59,871 bases of DNA from Chloroflexota bacterium. Its GTDB lineage: Bacteria; Chloroflexota; Dormibacteria; Dormibacterales; Dormibacteraceae. Location of the stretch: assembly GCA_005880945.1 (NCBI GenBank), contig VBIU01000083.1:1-59871 (forward strand), read 5' to 3'. Positions 15,986 to 24,946 of this stretch are shown here, one piece after another. Within the stretch, counting starts at the first letter, position 1. Each line of letters starts with the position of its first letter. Below the pieces are notes generated by a model. It was not told the origin of the DNA. It saw only the letters and a program-made list of their open reading frames with translations, and searched no databases. The translations under genes were made by a program, and so were the position numbers.

Positions 15986-16777
15986 TCATTTCCGCAGGCC
16001 GAACATGGGGTTGACAGGCCCATGGCCCCCGCCGATCTCCAGCGAGCTCTCGATCGCGCCGCTGATGAACTCTTTCGCCTCGCGCACCGCCGTGAGCGGA
16101 TCCAGTCCGCGGGCGAGTCCCGCCGTGATCGCGGCGGAGAACACGCATCCGCTTCCGTGCGTGTTCGAGGTCGCGATGCGCAGCCCCGCGAGCTCGACCA
16201 TCTGCGATCCATCCCAGAAGATGTCGGTCACGTCGCCCTCCGCGTGTCCCCCCTTGACGACGGCGGCTCGTGGCCCGAGCGCGACCAGCTCGCGGGCCGC
16301 ATCTCTTCGCTCGTCGAGCGTTCTGATCACGCGGCCGAGGATCACCTCTGCTTCGGGAAGATTGGGCGTGATCACTGCAGCCAGGGGAAGCAGGCGCGCT
16401 CGCAGCGCATCGATGGCATCGTCGCGCAGGAGCTTGGCGCCCCCTTTGGCGACCATCACGGGGTCGACGACCAGGTTGCTGATCGCGTGAGCAGCGATCG
16501 CTTTCGCGACGGCCTCGATGATCCTCGATGAGGCCAGCATTCCGGTCTTGGCGGCAGCCACTCCAAGGTCGCCGGCGATGGCGTCGATCTGGGCGACGAC
16601 GATCTCGGGAGGCAGCTCGAAGATGTCAGTCACGGTGAGCGTGTTCTGCGCGGTTATGGCCGTGATCGCGGAGGTGCCGTGAACGCCGAGCGCCGCGAAG
16701 GTCTTGAGGTCGGCCTGGATGCCAGCGCCTCCCCCCGAGTCGGAACCAGCGATGGTCAGCACGACCGGAACCTTCAT
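15986..16777 (-). CDS. thiD: Hydroxymethylpyrimidine/phosphomethylpyrimidine kinase
   Basis: 263 residues. [21 protein letters not shown] is the HMP/substrate-binding signature ([13 protein letters not shown]), [10 protein letters not shown] is central, and [13 protein letters not shown] contains the catalytic GxGC loop of the ribokinase-like fold. It phosphorylates HMP and HMP-phosphate to HMP-diphosphate for thiamine synthesis. Its ATG at 16777 overlaps the cytX stop (ATGA), so both genes fall under the upstream TPP riboswitch. That fits a salvage route in which CytX imports the pyrimidine and ThiD activates it. Confidence 0.95.
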   Translation of the reverse strand: MKVPVVLTIAGSDSGGGAGIQADLKTFAALGVHGTSAITAITAQNTLTVTDIFELPPEIVVAQIDAIAGDLGVAAAKTGMLASSRIIEAVAKAIAAHAISNLVVDPVMVAKGGAKLLRDDAIDALRARLLPLAAVITPNLPEAEVILGRVIRTLDERRDAARELVALGPRAAVVKGGHAEGDVTDIFWDGSQMVELAGLRIATSNTHGSGCVFSAAITAGLARGLDPLTAVREAKEFISGAIESSLEIGGGHGPVNPMFGLRK

Positions 16778-18189
16778 GACGGACGGAGGCGTCGAGCGCC
16801 CCAATAGACGCCCGCGGCCACAATCGCGCTCACCAGGCCACTCAGGTCTGCGCCCCTAAGCGAGCCGATGAGATCGGCGTTGAAGAAGTTCGGCGCCGCG
16901 CCCAGGTTGCTGAACAAGTTTCCGTAGTTGACGAACACCAGGCTCACCATCGTCCCGGCCCCCCACGCCGCAAGGGCCAGGGCGGGCCGCGGCTTCCCCT
17001 CGAAGACGAAGAAGCTCAGCAGCACCACGGCGGCCCATGCCGGTGCCCACAGGTACGTGAGGATCAGGAAGTCCTCGTACGCGAGGTGGAAGTCGCTGAT
17101 GAGGACCGCGTAAGTGGCGAGCGCTGCGCCCAGCAGGCCGCATGCAAGCGCCGCCTGCCAGCGCCGCAGCTTGATCCCCATGGCGAGCGACACCAGCCCG
17201 GCCGTGTACACATCGAGATAGTTGGCCCAGATCTCCCCGACCACAACGAACACAAAGAAAGGCGCCGCAACCCACACCGGGGTGTGGGCGCTGATCACTG
17301 CCAGCACGCCCTGGCTCGCCGCCAGATCGGCGTCGATGGTTGGGAGCAGGAGCCCGAAGAGGCCGAGCAGGAGCATCGGCAGCGTCACGCCCACGACGGG
17401 CCAGAAGGTCACCGACCGCGTCGAGGTGGAGGCGGGCAGGTAGCGCGAATAATCGCTCGCGAATGGATACCAGGACGCGACCAGGGCGAAACAGGTCATG
17501 AAGCCGAGCACGAAAGCTCCCGGATAGTCGCCACCGGATGCGGCCGGTCGATGGTTCCAGTCGAACTGGGGCGCCAGGAAAAGGAACAGCGCCGCCACCA
17601 GGACCGCGAATGCGATGGCGCCATAGGTTTCGAGGACCTTGATCGTCTGGTGGCCGAACACCGCAACCGCGACGCTCATCGCGGCGATCACCAGGACGAA
17701 TGCGAAGGTCACCAGCCGGTTGCCGCCACCGACGAGCTGCGCGCCGGCCTGCGCGGCGATCACGCAGTCGACGGCGAACCAGCCGATGGCGAGGAAGAGG
17801 GTCAGGGCGCCGCCGATGTATGAACCGCGCAGGCCGAAGATGCCGCGGGTGTAGACGATCTGGGGGAGGCCGGACCTCGGACCGGTGTTGCTCAGGAGGC
17901 CCAGGATGAGCGCCGCCGCGACGGTGCCCAGCGCGGTGGCAATGAGGCCGTCCCACACGCCGAGGCCGTAATAGGTGGTGAGCAGGCTGGCTGTGAACAG
18001 GCTGGCGTAGTTGACGAAGGCCCCTGCCCACAGGAAGCCCAGCTCGCGAGGCACGCCGTGCCGGTCTGCGGCCGGGATCGGATCGATGCCGTGGCTTTCG
18101 ACCTCGCCAAAGGCGTCGGCTGCGGTGCTGGTCGATGCTGTGTCGCTGATGGCCCATCCCTCCGCTGGCATTACCCAGTTCAGGTTCAT
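16774..18189 (-). CDS. cytX: NCS1-family transporter, putative hydroxymethylpyrimidine permease
   Basis: Up to 471 residues with about 12 membrane helices. [21 protein letters not shown] near the N-terminus and [31 protein letters not shown] and [14 protein letters not shown] are typical of purine-cytosine permease (NCS1) proteins. TPP riboswitch control and coupling to thiD make it the CytX-type importer of hydroxymethylpyrimidine. The start is uncertain: the in-frame ATG codons at 18189 and 18171 lie inside the riboswitch aptamer, and the SD-like GGAGGGA at its 3' edge is followed by ATC, not ATG, in this frame. The true N-terminus probably lies between about 18150 and the IDPIP motif. Confidence 0.88.
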   Translation of the reverse strand: MNLNWVMPAEGWAISDTASTSTAADAFGEVESHGIDPIPAADRHGVPRELGFLWAGAFVNYASLFTASLLTTYYGLGVWDGLIATALGTVAAALILGLLSNTGPRSGLPQIVYTRGIFGLRGSYIGGALTLFLAIGWFAVDCVIAAQAGAQLVGGGNRLVTFAFVLVIAAMSVAVAVFGHQTIKVLETYGAIAFAVLVAALFLFLAPQFDWNHRPAASGGDYPGAFVLGFMTCFALVASWYPFASDYSRYLPASTSTRSVTFWPVVGVTLPMLLLGLFGLLLPTIDADLAASQGVLAVISAHTPVWVAAPFFVFVVVGEIWANYLDVYTAGLVSLAMGIKLRRWQAALACGLLGAALATYAVLISDFHLAYEDFLILTYLWAPAWAAVVLLSFFVFEGKPRPALALAAWGAGTMVSLVFVNYGNLFSNLGAAPNFFNADLIGSLRGADLSGLVSAIVAAGVYWGARRLRPS

Positions 18190-18236
18190 GCGGTCGGCGC
18201 CGGCGCGCCCTCTCAGCCCGGATTCGAGCTCCCGCT
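18157..18236 (-). promoter_or_regulatory. TPP riboswitch (THI element)
   Basis: Read on the minus strand, the conserved thiamine diphosphate aptamer elements occur in order: GGGAGCTCG, GGGCTGAGAGGG (the CUGAGA core), CCGACCGC, TGAACCTGA and CTGGGTAATGCCAGCG followed by GAGGGA. The P3 hairpin AGCTCG/CGGGCT and the P5 hairpin CTGG/CCAG are intact. It precedes cytX-thiD and should switch them off when thiamine diphosphate is plentiful, here probably by masking the GGAGGGA ribosome-binding sequence at its 3' edge. Confidence 0.95.
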
Positions 18237-18266
18237 AGCTGCGGATCTTACGCTGCGCGAAACCGT

Positions 18267-19064
18267 CTAGGTGATGCGCCAGGGGGCGGGAAGGAGGTGG
18301 GCCAGGATCCGGTACACCTCGGGGTTGAGGGCGAGGCCGACGTGGCTCCCGTTGACCTCGATGGTGTTGACGTCAGGGCGCAGGCAGGCCTTCCAGTTGA
18401 CGACGCCGTCGGTGCGCGAGTACAGGGAGGTCGTCGGCACGCGGGGGAGCGCGGCGAGGTCGCGCAGGAAGCGCATCTCGACCGACGCCGGATGCCCGTA
18501 GCGGAAAACGTTGTACACATGAGCGGCCCTGACTCCCGCCATGGTCAGCGGGTGTACGTCGAAGGGGTCGTTGAGCGGCGAGCCCAGCGCGATCACCTGC
18601 TCGACGAGCTCTGGTTTTCGATGCGACAGCACCTTCGCCAGGACGCCGCCCCGGCTGTGCCCCACCAACGAAACCCGCGCCCCGGTGCGCCTGTGCAGCT
18701 CCTGGAGCGCATCGATCAGCGGGCGCAGCATGACCTCCGAGTACATGACGTTGAAGGCGACGCCGGCCATCCGCGGCTTGTAGCCCAGGCGGCGCAGCCA
18801 CTGGAACGGGGTTCGAAGCGTCCAGTCGCCGGCCAGGAACCCCGGGATCAGCATCACCGGCCGGCCAAGTCCCGGGGGGACGTCCACGCCCCTGAAAACC
18901 GGGTCGGCCAGGAGGCGGAGGTACTCGAGGTAGACGCGGCCCTCGAGCCACATTGGGGGGATCGGATCCCAGCGCCCGAGATGCCGAAGGTCGGGGAGGA
19001 TCGACGCCGCGATCTCCTCGAGCCGGCTTCGCCTGCTTACAGGGGGTTGTGAGACCGTTGCCAA
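18267..19064 (-). CDS. Alpha/beta hydrolase (lipase/PGAP1-like), copy 1
   Basis: 265 residues. VMLIPGFLAGDWTLRTPFQWL holds the oxyanion region, VSLVGHSRGGVLAKVLS the nucleophile elbow (GHSRGG), and GSHVGLALNPEVYRILAHLL the catalytic His. It should be a serine esterase or lipase acting on lipids. It closely resembles the gene at 22713-23405 (shared PGFL-GDW, GHSRGG-LAKVLS, VPTTS-YSR-D-VVN and GSH-GL--NPEVYR), so the two are paralogues. The start seems to be TTG at 19064; earlier alternatives were not seen. No signal peptide is evident. Confidence 0.82.
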   Translation of the reverse strand: MATVSQPPVSRRSRLEEIAASILPDLRHLGRWDPIPPMWLEGRVYLEYLRLLADPVFRGVDVPPGLGRPVMLIPGFLAGDWTLRTPFQWLRRLGYKPRMAGVAFNVMYSEVMLRPLIDALQELHRRTGARVSLVGHSRGGVLAKVLSHRKPELVEQVIALGSPLNDPFDVHPLTMAGVRAAHVYNVFRYGHPASVEMRFLRDLAALPRVPTTSLYSRTDGVVNWKACLRPDVNTIEVNGSHVGLALNPEVYRILAHLLPAPWRIT

Positions 19065-19087
19065 GTAAATTGCTGAGTGCTTCTCCG

Positions 19088-19981
19088 TTAAGAAACCGTA
19101 GCGGGCTCGTGGCCGATTTTATACGCCAGCCACTGGTTTACAACCTCCACGAAGCGATCGGGGGTCTCCATCATCGGGACGTGGCCGGCCCCCTCGATGA
19201 CGGCAAGTGTCCAGTCAGTGCGCCGCCGCACCAGCTCGCGGGCGGCGGCCAGCGGGATCAGCCGGTCGAGCTCCCCGTGGACGACCAGCGTCGCGGCCTC
19301 GACCCGCCTCATCCGCGTCCAGAAACGCGGGTCTGCCATGCGCAAACCCAGCGAGCGGGTCGCCTGCATGAACGCGCGGCTGTTTTGCCGCCCGAGGTTC
19401 CCGCGCTCGCGGGTGAGCTGGACGTGAGCCTCGAACAGCGCGCCGTCGACGCGTGAGGGATCTGCAGTGACCAGGGCGATGGTCTCTCGCACCAGACGCT
19501 CGGGGCCGAGCATGCGGGCCCGCCTGTCGAGGACTATCTCAGCCAGGCCGGGCACCGAAAGCGCGGCCATCACGCCGAGCATCGACGGCTCAGGTCTGCG
19601 GACGTGGACGCCAGGGACCGCGGGATCGACGAGGATCAGCGCGGTCACCCATCGCGGATGGTCGGCGGCCTCCAGGATCGCGATGTGACCGCCCATCGAA
19701 TTGCCCATCAGGGTCGTGGGCTCTCCGATCACCTTCTCGATGAAGCTGTGCACCAGCACGGCGTTGGCGCCGACCGCGGCGGAGCGGTGGAACAAGGGAG
19801 TGCGTCCGAAGCCGGCCAGATCGAGAGCCATCACGTGATGCGTCCTGGCCAGCCCTGGCCCAACCGCCATCCAGTTCAAGGCGTTGCCACCGAGGCCGTG
19901 GACCATGAGCAGCGGCTCGCCATCCCCACCGAAGTCGAGGTAGTGGACGGGACCGTCAAGGTCTACGGTTTTATGGCGCAA
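19088..19981 (-). CDS. Alpha/beta hydrolase fold protein
   Basis: 297 residues. LLMVHGLGGNALNWMAVGPGL (oxyanion HG), TLMGNSMGGHIAILEA (nucleophile Ser in GNSMGG), VVHGELDRLIPLAAA (Asp) and GAGHVPMMETPDRF (His) give a complete catalytic triad. The family covers esterases, C-C hydrolases and haloperoxidase-like enzymes, and the substrate is unknown. The start is TTG at 19981, 12 nt after the tetR stop on the same strand, so the pair may be co-transcribed and the hydrolase may be a target of the regulator. Confidence 0.85.
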   Translation of the reverse strand: MRHKTVDLDGPVHYLDFGGDGEPLLMVHGLGGNALNWMAVGPGLARTHHVMALDLAGFGRTPLFHRSAAVGANAVLVHSFIEKVIGEPTTLMGNSMGGHIAILEAADHPRWVTALILVDPAVPGVHVRRPEPSMLGVMAALSVPGLAEIVLDRRARMLGPERLVRETIALVTADPSRVDGALFEAHVQLTRERGNLGRQNSRAFMQATRSLGLRMADPRFWTRMRRVEAATLVVHGELDRLIPLAAARELVRRRTDWTLAVIEGAGHVPMMETPDRFVEVVNQWLAYKIGHEPATVS

Positions 19982-19993
19982 CGCGTCAAAAGT

Positions 19994-20557
19994 CTACGCG
20001 AGGATGGCCGAGGCCAAGCGCATCAGCACGTCGGTCACCGCCGCCGTCGAGCGCCGGCCGTCCTTGTAAAGCCGATCGAAGACGGGGAAGGAGGCAAGGG
20101 CTCCGATCACGTCTTCCGCCTCCTTGAGAGAGCAACCCGGACGAAGCCTCCCTGCCGCTGACAGGGAATCGGCCAGGGCGCGGTCTGCGACCGGTGCCTC
20201 GATCTCGACCATCGCTGCCAGTGGCAGGGCTCGGAAGAGGGCCGGGTCGGCCGCCCACCTCGAGCACGAGGCCGCGAGCCGCGCTCGAAGCTGGTCCTGC
20301 GGGTCGGCCTGCGCTATGGCCGCGGGGTCGGTCCAGGTCTGCCGCGCGGCCGCCGCCAGCTCCCGCAGCAGCCCGGCCTTCGAGCCGAATTGGTTGTAGA
20401 CGGTGATGCGCGACACACCGGCCCGGCGGGCGACCGCGCCCGCGCTCATGGATGGCTCGCCGGAGGCCAGGAGGTCGCGAGCGGCGGCCAGGATGGCCGC
20501 CCGGGTGCGATCGGCCGCTGCCTGGCGGCGACCCAATCGGTAAGCCCGCTGCTCCAT
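19994..20557 (-). CDS. TetR family transcriptional regulator
   Basis: 187 residues. The N-terminal helix-turn-helix reads AAILAAARDLLASGEPSMSA then VARRAGVSRITVYNQFGSKA, the canonical TetR DNA-binding domain. The C-terminal ligand domain has no recognisable signature. It precedes the alpha/beta hydrolase gene and probably represses that gene and itself through the palindrome found just upstream (20572-20584). The ATG at 20557 lies 6 nt after TAACCT, a leaderless arrangement. Confidence 0.9.
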   Translation of the reverse strand: MEQRAYRLGRRQAAADRTRAAILAAARDLLASGEPSMSAGAVARRAGVSRITVYNQFGSKAGLLRELAAAARQTWTDPAAIAQADPQDQLRARLAASCSRWAADPALFRALPLAAMVEIEAPVADRALADSLSAAGRLRPGCSLKEAEDVIGALASFPVFDRLYKDGRRSTAAVTDVLMRLASAILA

Positions 20558-20563
20558 TCAATT

Positions 20564-20584
20564 AGGTTAACAGACAGTATGTCT
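20564..20584 (-). promoter_or_regulatory. tetR promoter with palindromic operator candidate
   Basis: On the minus strand TAACCT (20569-20564) ends 6 nt before the tetR ATG. Just upstream, 20572-20584 is an inverted repeat AGACA-TAC-TGTCT of the type bound by TetR dimers. Its position upstream of the -10 element suggests autorepression. The site also overlaps the recQ stop codon. Confidence 0.5.
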
Positions 20585-22613
20585 AATGAATTGGCGAACC
20601 GAGGATCTCCAGCAGCGCGGGGCCGTACCGGTCAAGCTTCTGCCGCCCAATCCCCGGCACTGCCTCGAGCCCGACCAGATCTGTGGGCCTGCGCGCCGCG
20701 AGCTCGTTGAGCGTGCGGTCGTGGAACACCATGAAGGCGGCGACGCCCTGCCGGCGGGCGACCTGTGACCGCCACTCGCGCAGACGCTGGAAGAGGGCTG
20801 GATCGGCCGGACCGCCGGCGCCCGTAACGAGATCCCGGGCGATCGCCACCTCGATCTCCTGTGCGCCGGCGAGCACCGCGCGGCCTCGGTCGCTGAGCTC
20901 GACCATCGGGTACTGGCCCTGGCTCTGGGCGAGGCATCCAATCGTCACCAGCTCCTCCAGCAGCCGCCGCACCCGGCTGGGACTCCAGCTGGACAGCGAC
21001 CCGTAGGCCGGCACGTTCAGAACCCACGGTTGGTCGCGGCTGAACCGATTCTCCTTGCCGGCAAGGATCGACGCCAGGTTGACGATTCCGATCCGGCCGG
21101 CAAAGCGGGCAGCTCCCGCCAAAGCGGCTCGAGTCACCGATTGGTCGACGGTGTCGCCGCCGACTTCCTCGACATCGACGCGCTCGCAGCTGTCGCACGA
21201 CCGGCAAGAGCGCTCCGTGGTCGTCTCGCCGAAATAGTCGGTGATGTATGCATGCCGGCATGACCGGATCTGGGTGTACTGGATCATCTGGCCCAGCTTC
21301 GTATAGGCGTGCTTCTTCAGAGCGGCAAGCTGCTTGAAGTCGAGCCGCGAGGGATCGAATGGCCCCACGCTGCCGTCGCTTCGCAGCGCTCCGGCACGTT
21401 GCAGAAGTCGCCTCGAAGCCTCGAACGATTGCCAGGCCGCCTCGGGCATCAACGGCTTCAAATCTTCGGGGTCGGCGTTCCAGACGCCCAGGCGCATGTA
21501 CGCGGCATGCACGCTCACCACCTCACGCACGTCGGGGAAGGCTGTCTCGATGAAGTACACCTGCAAGTCCCGGTCCTTGCTCGAATGGATGAGCAGGCAC
21601 AGCGCAGGCCTGCCGTCTCGGCCCCCACGCCCAGCCTCCTGGTAGTAAGCCTCGACGCTTCCCGGGAAGCCGAGATGAATGACCTGCCGGACGTCTGGAA
21701 AGTCGACCCCCATGCCGAAAGCGCTCGTGGCGACCACCACCCTGAGGTCCCTCGATGCGAAGCCCTCCTGGATGCGCCGGCGACCCGCATCGGGCAGGCG
21801 GCCGTGGTATGGCGCGGCCGGGAAGCCCCAGCGGCTGATCGCCGCCGCTGTGCTCTCCGCTCCCTTGACTGTGCCCGTATAGACGAGCGCGCGGCCGTCG
21901 CCCGGATCGAGGCGGCGCTGCAACTGCTCCAGCCGATCGCGGCCGCCGCGCGCTTGAACCGCTTCCAGGCGCAGGTTCGGCCGGTTGAACCCGGTGACCA
22001 CGACCAGCGGGTCGCGCAGCCCCAGGTTTGAGGCGATGTCCTGCCGTACGTCTGGAGTGGCGGTGGCGGTGAAGGCTCCGATGGGCGGCCTGTCGCAGGC
22101 ATCCAGCGCGGCACCGATGAGCCTGTAGTCGGGCCGGAAATCGTGCCCCCAGGTCGAGATGCAATGAGCTTCGTCCACAATGAAGCGCCTGACCCGCAGA
22201 GCGGCCAAGAGACCCATGAACCCGGGCCGGCTGAACCGCTCGGGCGCGACGTATATCAGTTGATACTCGCCACGCGATGCGGCCTCGAGTCGTGCTCGCT
22301 GCTCGTTCGAATCGAGGGTGGAGTTGATGAACACCGCACGCACCCCATGGGCGACGAGCCGATCGACCTGGTCTTTCATCAATGCGATCAGCGGTGACAC
22401 GACGACAGTCAAACCGTCACCGAGGATGGCGGGCACCCAGTAGCTCAAGCTCTTGCCAGAGCCCGTAGGCGCGACCGCGAGCACGTCGCGTCCTTTCATC
22501 TGTGCGTCCACCACCTCCGCCTGGCCGGGCCTGAACGACTCGAGGTGGAAGACGTCGCGAAGGACCTGCTCCGCGGCGGCGATTGCTGGGGTCATGAATC
22601 CAGTCTGGGGCAC
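20583..22613 (-). CDS. recQ: RecQ family ATP-dependent DNA helicase
   Basis: 676 residues. Helicase motifs are in order: FRPGQAEVVDAQM (0), VAPTGSGKSLSYWVP (I), VVVSPLIALMKDQVD (Ia), RFIVDEAHCISTWGHDFRP (II, DEAH), GAFTATATPDVR (III), VVVATSAFGMGVDFPDVR (V) and YYQEAGRGGRDG (VI). The RQC zinc-binding Cys residues appear in SCRHAYITDYFGE and CRSCDSCERV, and an HRDC-like domain ends the protein. It unwinds DNA 3' to 5' in recombination and fork repair. The start could be GTG 22613 or ATG 22595. Confidence 0.93.
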   Translation of the reverse strand: MPQTGFMTPAIAAAEQVLRDVFHLESFRPGQAEVVDAQMKGRDVLAVAPTGSGKSLSYWVPAILGDGLTVVVSPLIALMKDQVDRLVAHGVRAVFINSTLDSNEQRARLEAASRGEYQLIYVAPERFSRPGFMGLLAALRVRRFIVDEAHCISTWGHDFRPDYRLIGAALDACDRPPIGAFTATATPDVRQDIASNLGLRDPLVVVTGFNRPNLRLEAVQARGGRDRLEQLQRRLDPGDGRALVYTGTVKGAESTAAAISRWGFPAAPYHGRLPDAGRRRIQEGFASRDLRVVVATSAFGMGVDFPDVRQVIHLGFPGSVEAYYQEAGRGGRDGRPALCLLIHSSKDRDLQVYFIETAFPDVREVVSVHAAYMRLGVWNADPEDLKPLMPEAAWQSFEASRRLLQRAGALRSDGSVGPFDPSRLDFKQLAALKKHAYTKLGQMIQYTQIRSCRHAYITDYFGETTTERSCRSCDSCERVDVEEVGGDTVDQSVTRAALAGAARFAGRIGIVNLASILAGKENRFSRDQPWVLNVPAYGSLSSWSPSRVRRLLEELVTIGCLAQSQGQYPMVELSDRGRAVLAGAQEIEVAIARDLVTGAGGPADPALFQRLREWRSQVARRQGVAAFMVFHDRTLNELAARRPTDLVGLEAVPGIGRQKLDRYGPALLEILGSPIH

Positions 22614-22698
22614 TACCGGCTCACGGACCAGCCGCCTTAACAGGTGGCGATCTGGTGCCGAGCGCCGTCAAACAGATCGCTCTTGTGGGCCCACGACC

Positions 22699-22704
22699 TA
22701 CCAT
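22699..22704 (+). promoter_or_regulatory. -10 element for hydrolase copy 2
   Basis: TACCAT ends 8 nt before the ATG at 22713 without any Shine-Dalgarno sequence, consistent with a leaderless mRNA. Confidence 0.45.
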
Positions 22705-22712
22705 CCCAGCCA

Positions 22713-23405
22713 ATGAGGTTGTGGAACCCGTTCGCCCTTCGCGAGCTGAACGCGCTCTGGAAGGACCCAGTCGTCCGGGGTCGTGGTGTGCCTCGCGGCG
22801 ACGGCCGCGCTGTCCTGCTCATCCCTGGGTTCCTGTCGGGCGATTGGTCGATGACGCTTCTGCACGGGTGGCTCCAACGGATCGGTTACCGCTCGCACCT
22901 CTCCGGCATCTACGTCAACGCGTTCCACTCAGAGCGCATGCTGGCCGGGCTCCGCCACCGCATTGGCGATATCCATAAAGAAGACCCTTCGCCGGTGACC
23001 CTCATCGGGCACAGCCGAGGCGGACTGCTGGCCAAAGTCCTCTCTCAGCGCCGCCCCAAAGACATCGACCAGGTCGTCGCGCTGGGATCGCCGCTTGCCA
23101 ACGTCACGGACCTGGCCATGGTCACGCGAGCGGCCGTCGGTGTGGTCACGACCGCCAACGAGCTCGGTTTCGGCCGGCGACTTCGCGCCGAAGGTCGCTT
23201 CGCCCACGACCTGCGGCTCCCGCCGCTTGTGCCGACGACCTCGATCTATACGCGCTCAGACGACGTCGTGAACTTCCGCAGCTGCCTTCGACCGGACATC
23301 CCCGCCATCTCCGTTTGGGGCAGCCACAACGGGCTGGTCGTCAACCCCGAGGTCTACCGGCTTCTTGGCCGCCTTCTTGCGCGGCCGCGGAGTGCGGCCG
23401 GCTGA
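22713..23405 (+). CDS. Alpha/beta hydrolase (lipase/PGAP1-like), copy 2
   Basis: 230 residues, a shorter paralogue of the hydrolase at 18267-19064. VLLIPGFLSGDWSMTLLHGWL carries the oxyanion region, VTLIGHSRGGLLAKVLSQ the nucleophile elbow, and GSHNGLVVNPEVYRLLGRLL the catalytic His. It is probably a serine esterase or lipase. ATG 22713 is chosen because the paralogue aligns from there and a -10 element lies 8 nt upstream; the open frame to 22644 reads through the promoter. Its last 150 nt are antisense to the C-terminal tail of the wax ester synthase gene. Confidence 0.82.
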   Translation: MRLWNPFALRELNALWKDPVVRGRGVPRGDGRAVLLIPGFLSGDWSMTLLHGWLQRIGYRSHLSGIYVNAFHSERMLAGLRHRIGDIHKEDPSPVTLIGHSRGGLLAKVLSQRRPKDIDQVVALGSPLANVTDLAMVTRAAVGVVTTANELGFGRRLRAEGRFAHDLRLPPLVPTTSIYTRSDDVVNFRSCLRPDIPAISVWGSHNGLVVNPEVYRLLGRLLARPRSAAG

Positions 23406-24833
23406 CCGGACGTTTCGCTTCCTCGGAACCGTGGCCTGCTGGAAGTCGGCGACCGCCTGCGCGAGGTGGCGGCCGAACTCATCGAGGTCGGGGACGAGGT
23501 CTCGATCAGCGAGCAGTCCGAAATGCACGCTGCCGTTGTAGGAGACGATCGCCACGTTGAGCCCCAGCGAGTGATAGATGGCCACCAGCGGCCATACGTC
23601 GAGAAGCTCGGCGCCGCCGGTGAAGAACGGAAACTGCGGGCCGGGGATGTTGGTGGCGACGATATTGATCACGGATTGGCGCGACCACTGTGGTTGCGCC
23701 ATGACGACACGACCAGCCAGCGCCTGGAGCGTCGCCGGAGCAAACGTGGCGAAGTTGCTCAGCGTGTGGGCGGCAACCGCCTGGCGGGATCGCTTGAGGT
23801 CTCCGGTCGCAGTGGTCACCTCGCGCACGCGCTCCTTGGGAGACATCGGCTCAAGCGGCACCTCGACCACCATTCCGCTCACGAGGTTGCCCAGCTTGTA
23901 GCGGTGCGTATCGTCGCGGACGCTGACGGGCGCGAACACGCGGAGTGCCTGGGGTACCGCCTCACCTCGCTCGTCGAGCCATCGCGCCATCGCCTCGCCG
24001 ATGACCGCGAGCACGACATCGTTGACGGTCCCGCCAAACGCCACCTTGACATCCTTCAGGTGCTGCAGCGGCACCTTGACCGAATGCACGCGGCGATGCG
24101 GGCCGATGCGCTCGTTGAAGAACATCGGGCTGCCGGGTCGCAGCCAGGCCAACGCCAGCTGCAGTCCGCCCGACCAGGGAGATCGCATGATCGTCTCGAC
24201 AACCTCTTGAGGTCGCACCCGCGCGAGCTTCTTGAGCGCGTCGAGAGGCGACAGCTCCGATGCCATTCGGCGCATCAGCTCGCGCTGCGTCGGCGCGGGC
24301 CGTGGCTTCCACTTTCTCGGCTTGCGATATTTCGCCGGCGTCGGTTCCGCGTCCAGCAGCAGAGTCGCAAGGTCGACAGTCGAGATGCCGTCGACCATCG
24401 CGTGATGCACCTTGTTCACAACGGCCACGCGACCGCCGCTCAATCCCTCGACGACCGTCATCTCCCACAGGGGCTTGCTCAAGTCGAGCGGGCGCGCAAA
24501 GACGCGCGCTGTGTAGTCGCGAAGAGTGGCGTCGTCTCCGGGGCTTGGAAGAGCTGCGCGGCGAACGTGGTACGAGAGGTCGAAGTCCGGGTCGTCGACC
24601 CATACCGGGTAGCCGAGATTGCCCGGCGGCCACATCACCTTCTGCCGGTATCGAGGCACCAGATGAAGCCGTCGCTCGATGGTCTCTGCCAAGCCCAACG
24701 CACCGCGTCCGCCCTTGACCCGCGGCGTGCCTTCGAAGATGTAGGTCGCGCCGATGTGCAGTGGCGCCTCGTGGCGCTCGCCATACAGGAACCAGGAATC
24801 CAGTCCGGTCAGCGGCTCTGAATGGGTGTCCAT
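23256..24833 (-). CDS. Wax ester synthase/diacylglycerol acyltransferase (WS/DGAT)
   Basis: 525 residues. VNKVHHAMVDGISTVDLATL contains the HHxxxDG active site of WS/DGAT enzymes, and the N-terminal LTGLDSWFLYGERHEAPLHI is the conserved PLSPxDxxF-type region. Later NIVATNIPGPQFPFFTGGA is another family block. These enzymes esterify fatty alcohols or diacylglycerol with acyl-CoA to make storage lipids. ATG 24833 fits the family N-terminus; longer readings add Arg-rich nonsense. The last about 50 residues, Lys/Pro-rich then VDLGVDDQPVVAAPNGDG, are antisense to the lipase-like gene and not typical of the family. Confidence 0.88.
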   Translation of the reverse strand: MDTHSEPLTGLDSWFLYGERHEAPLHIGATYIFEGTPRVKGGRGALGLAETIERRLHLVPRYRQKVMWPPGNLGYPVWVDDPDFDLSYHVRRAALPSPGDDATLRDYTARVFARPLDLSKPLWEMTVVEGLSGGRVAVVNKVHHAMVDGISTVDLATLLLDAEPTPAKYRKPRKWKPRPAPTQRELMRRMASELSPLDALKKLARVRPQEVVETIMRSPWSGGLQLALAWLRPGSPMFFNERIGPHRRVHSVKVPLQHLKDVKVAFGGTVNDVVLAVIGEAMARWLDERGEAVPQALRVFAPVSVRDDTHRYKLGNLVSGMVVEVPLEPMSPKERVREVTTATGDLKRSRQAVAAHTLSNFATFAPATLQALAGRVVMAQPQWSRQSVINIVATNIPGPQFPFFTGGAELLDVWPLVAIYHSLGLNVAIVSYNGSVHFGLLADRDLVPDLDEFGRHLAQAVADFQQATVPRKRNVRSAGRTPRPRKKAAKKPVDLGVDDQPVVAAPNGDGGDVRSKAAAEVHDVV

Positions 24834-24946
24834 CACAATCCGCCCCCAGCGCGATTCTAATTCCGGCAGCGCGGCAAGTCGACAGACCTGATTGATACAT
24901 TGCCGCGGATGCATCCGGGCACAGCGATGGCGACGGCGCAAGCGCG

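Noticed and set aside
16856-18157. Long minus-strand open frame beginning at the ATG just after the riboswitch
   Set aside because: It is rich in Arg and Pro with no family motifs and overlaps cytX completely, a GC-rich shadow frame, although its ATG has the better distance to the Shine-Dalgarno sequence.
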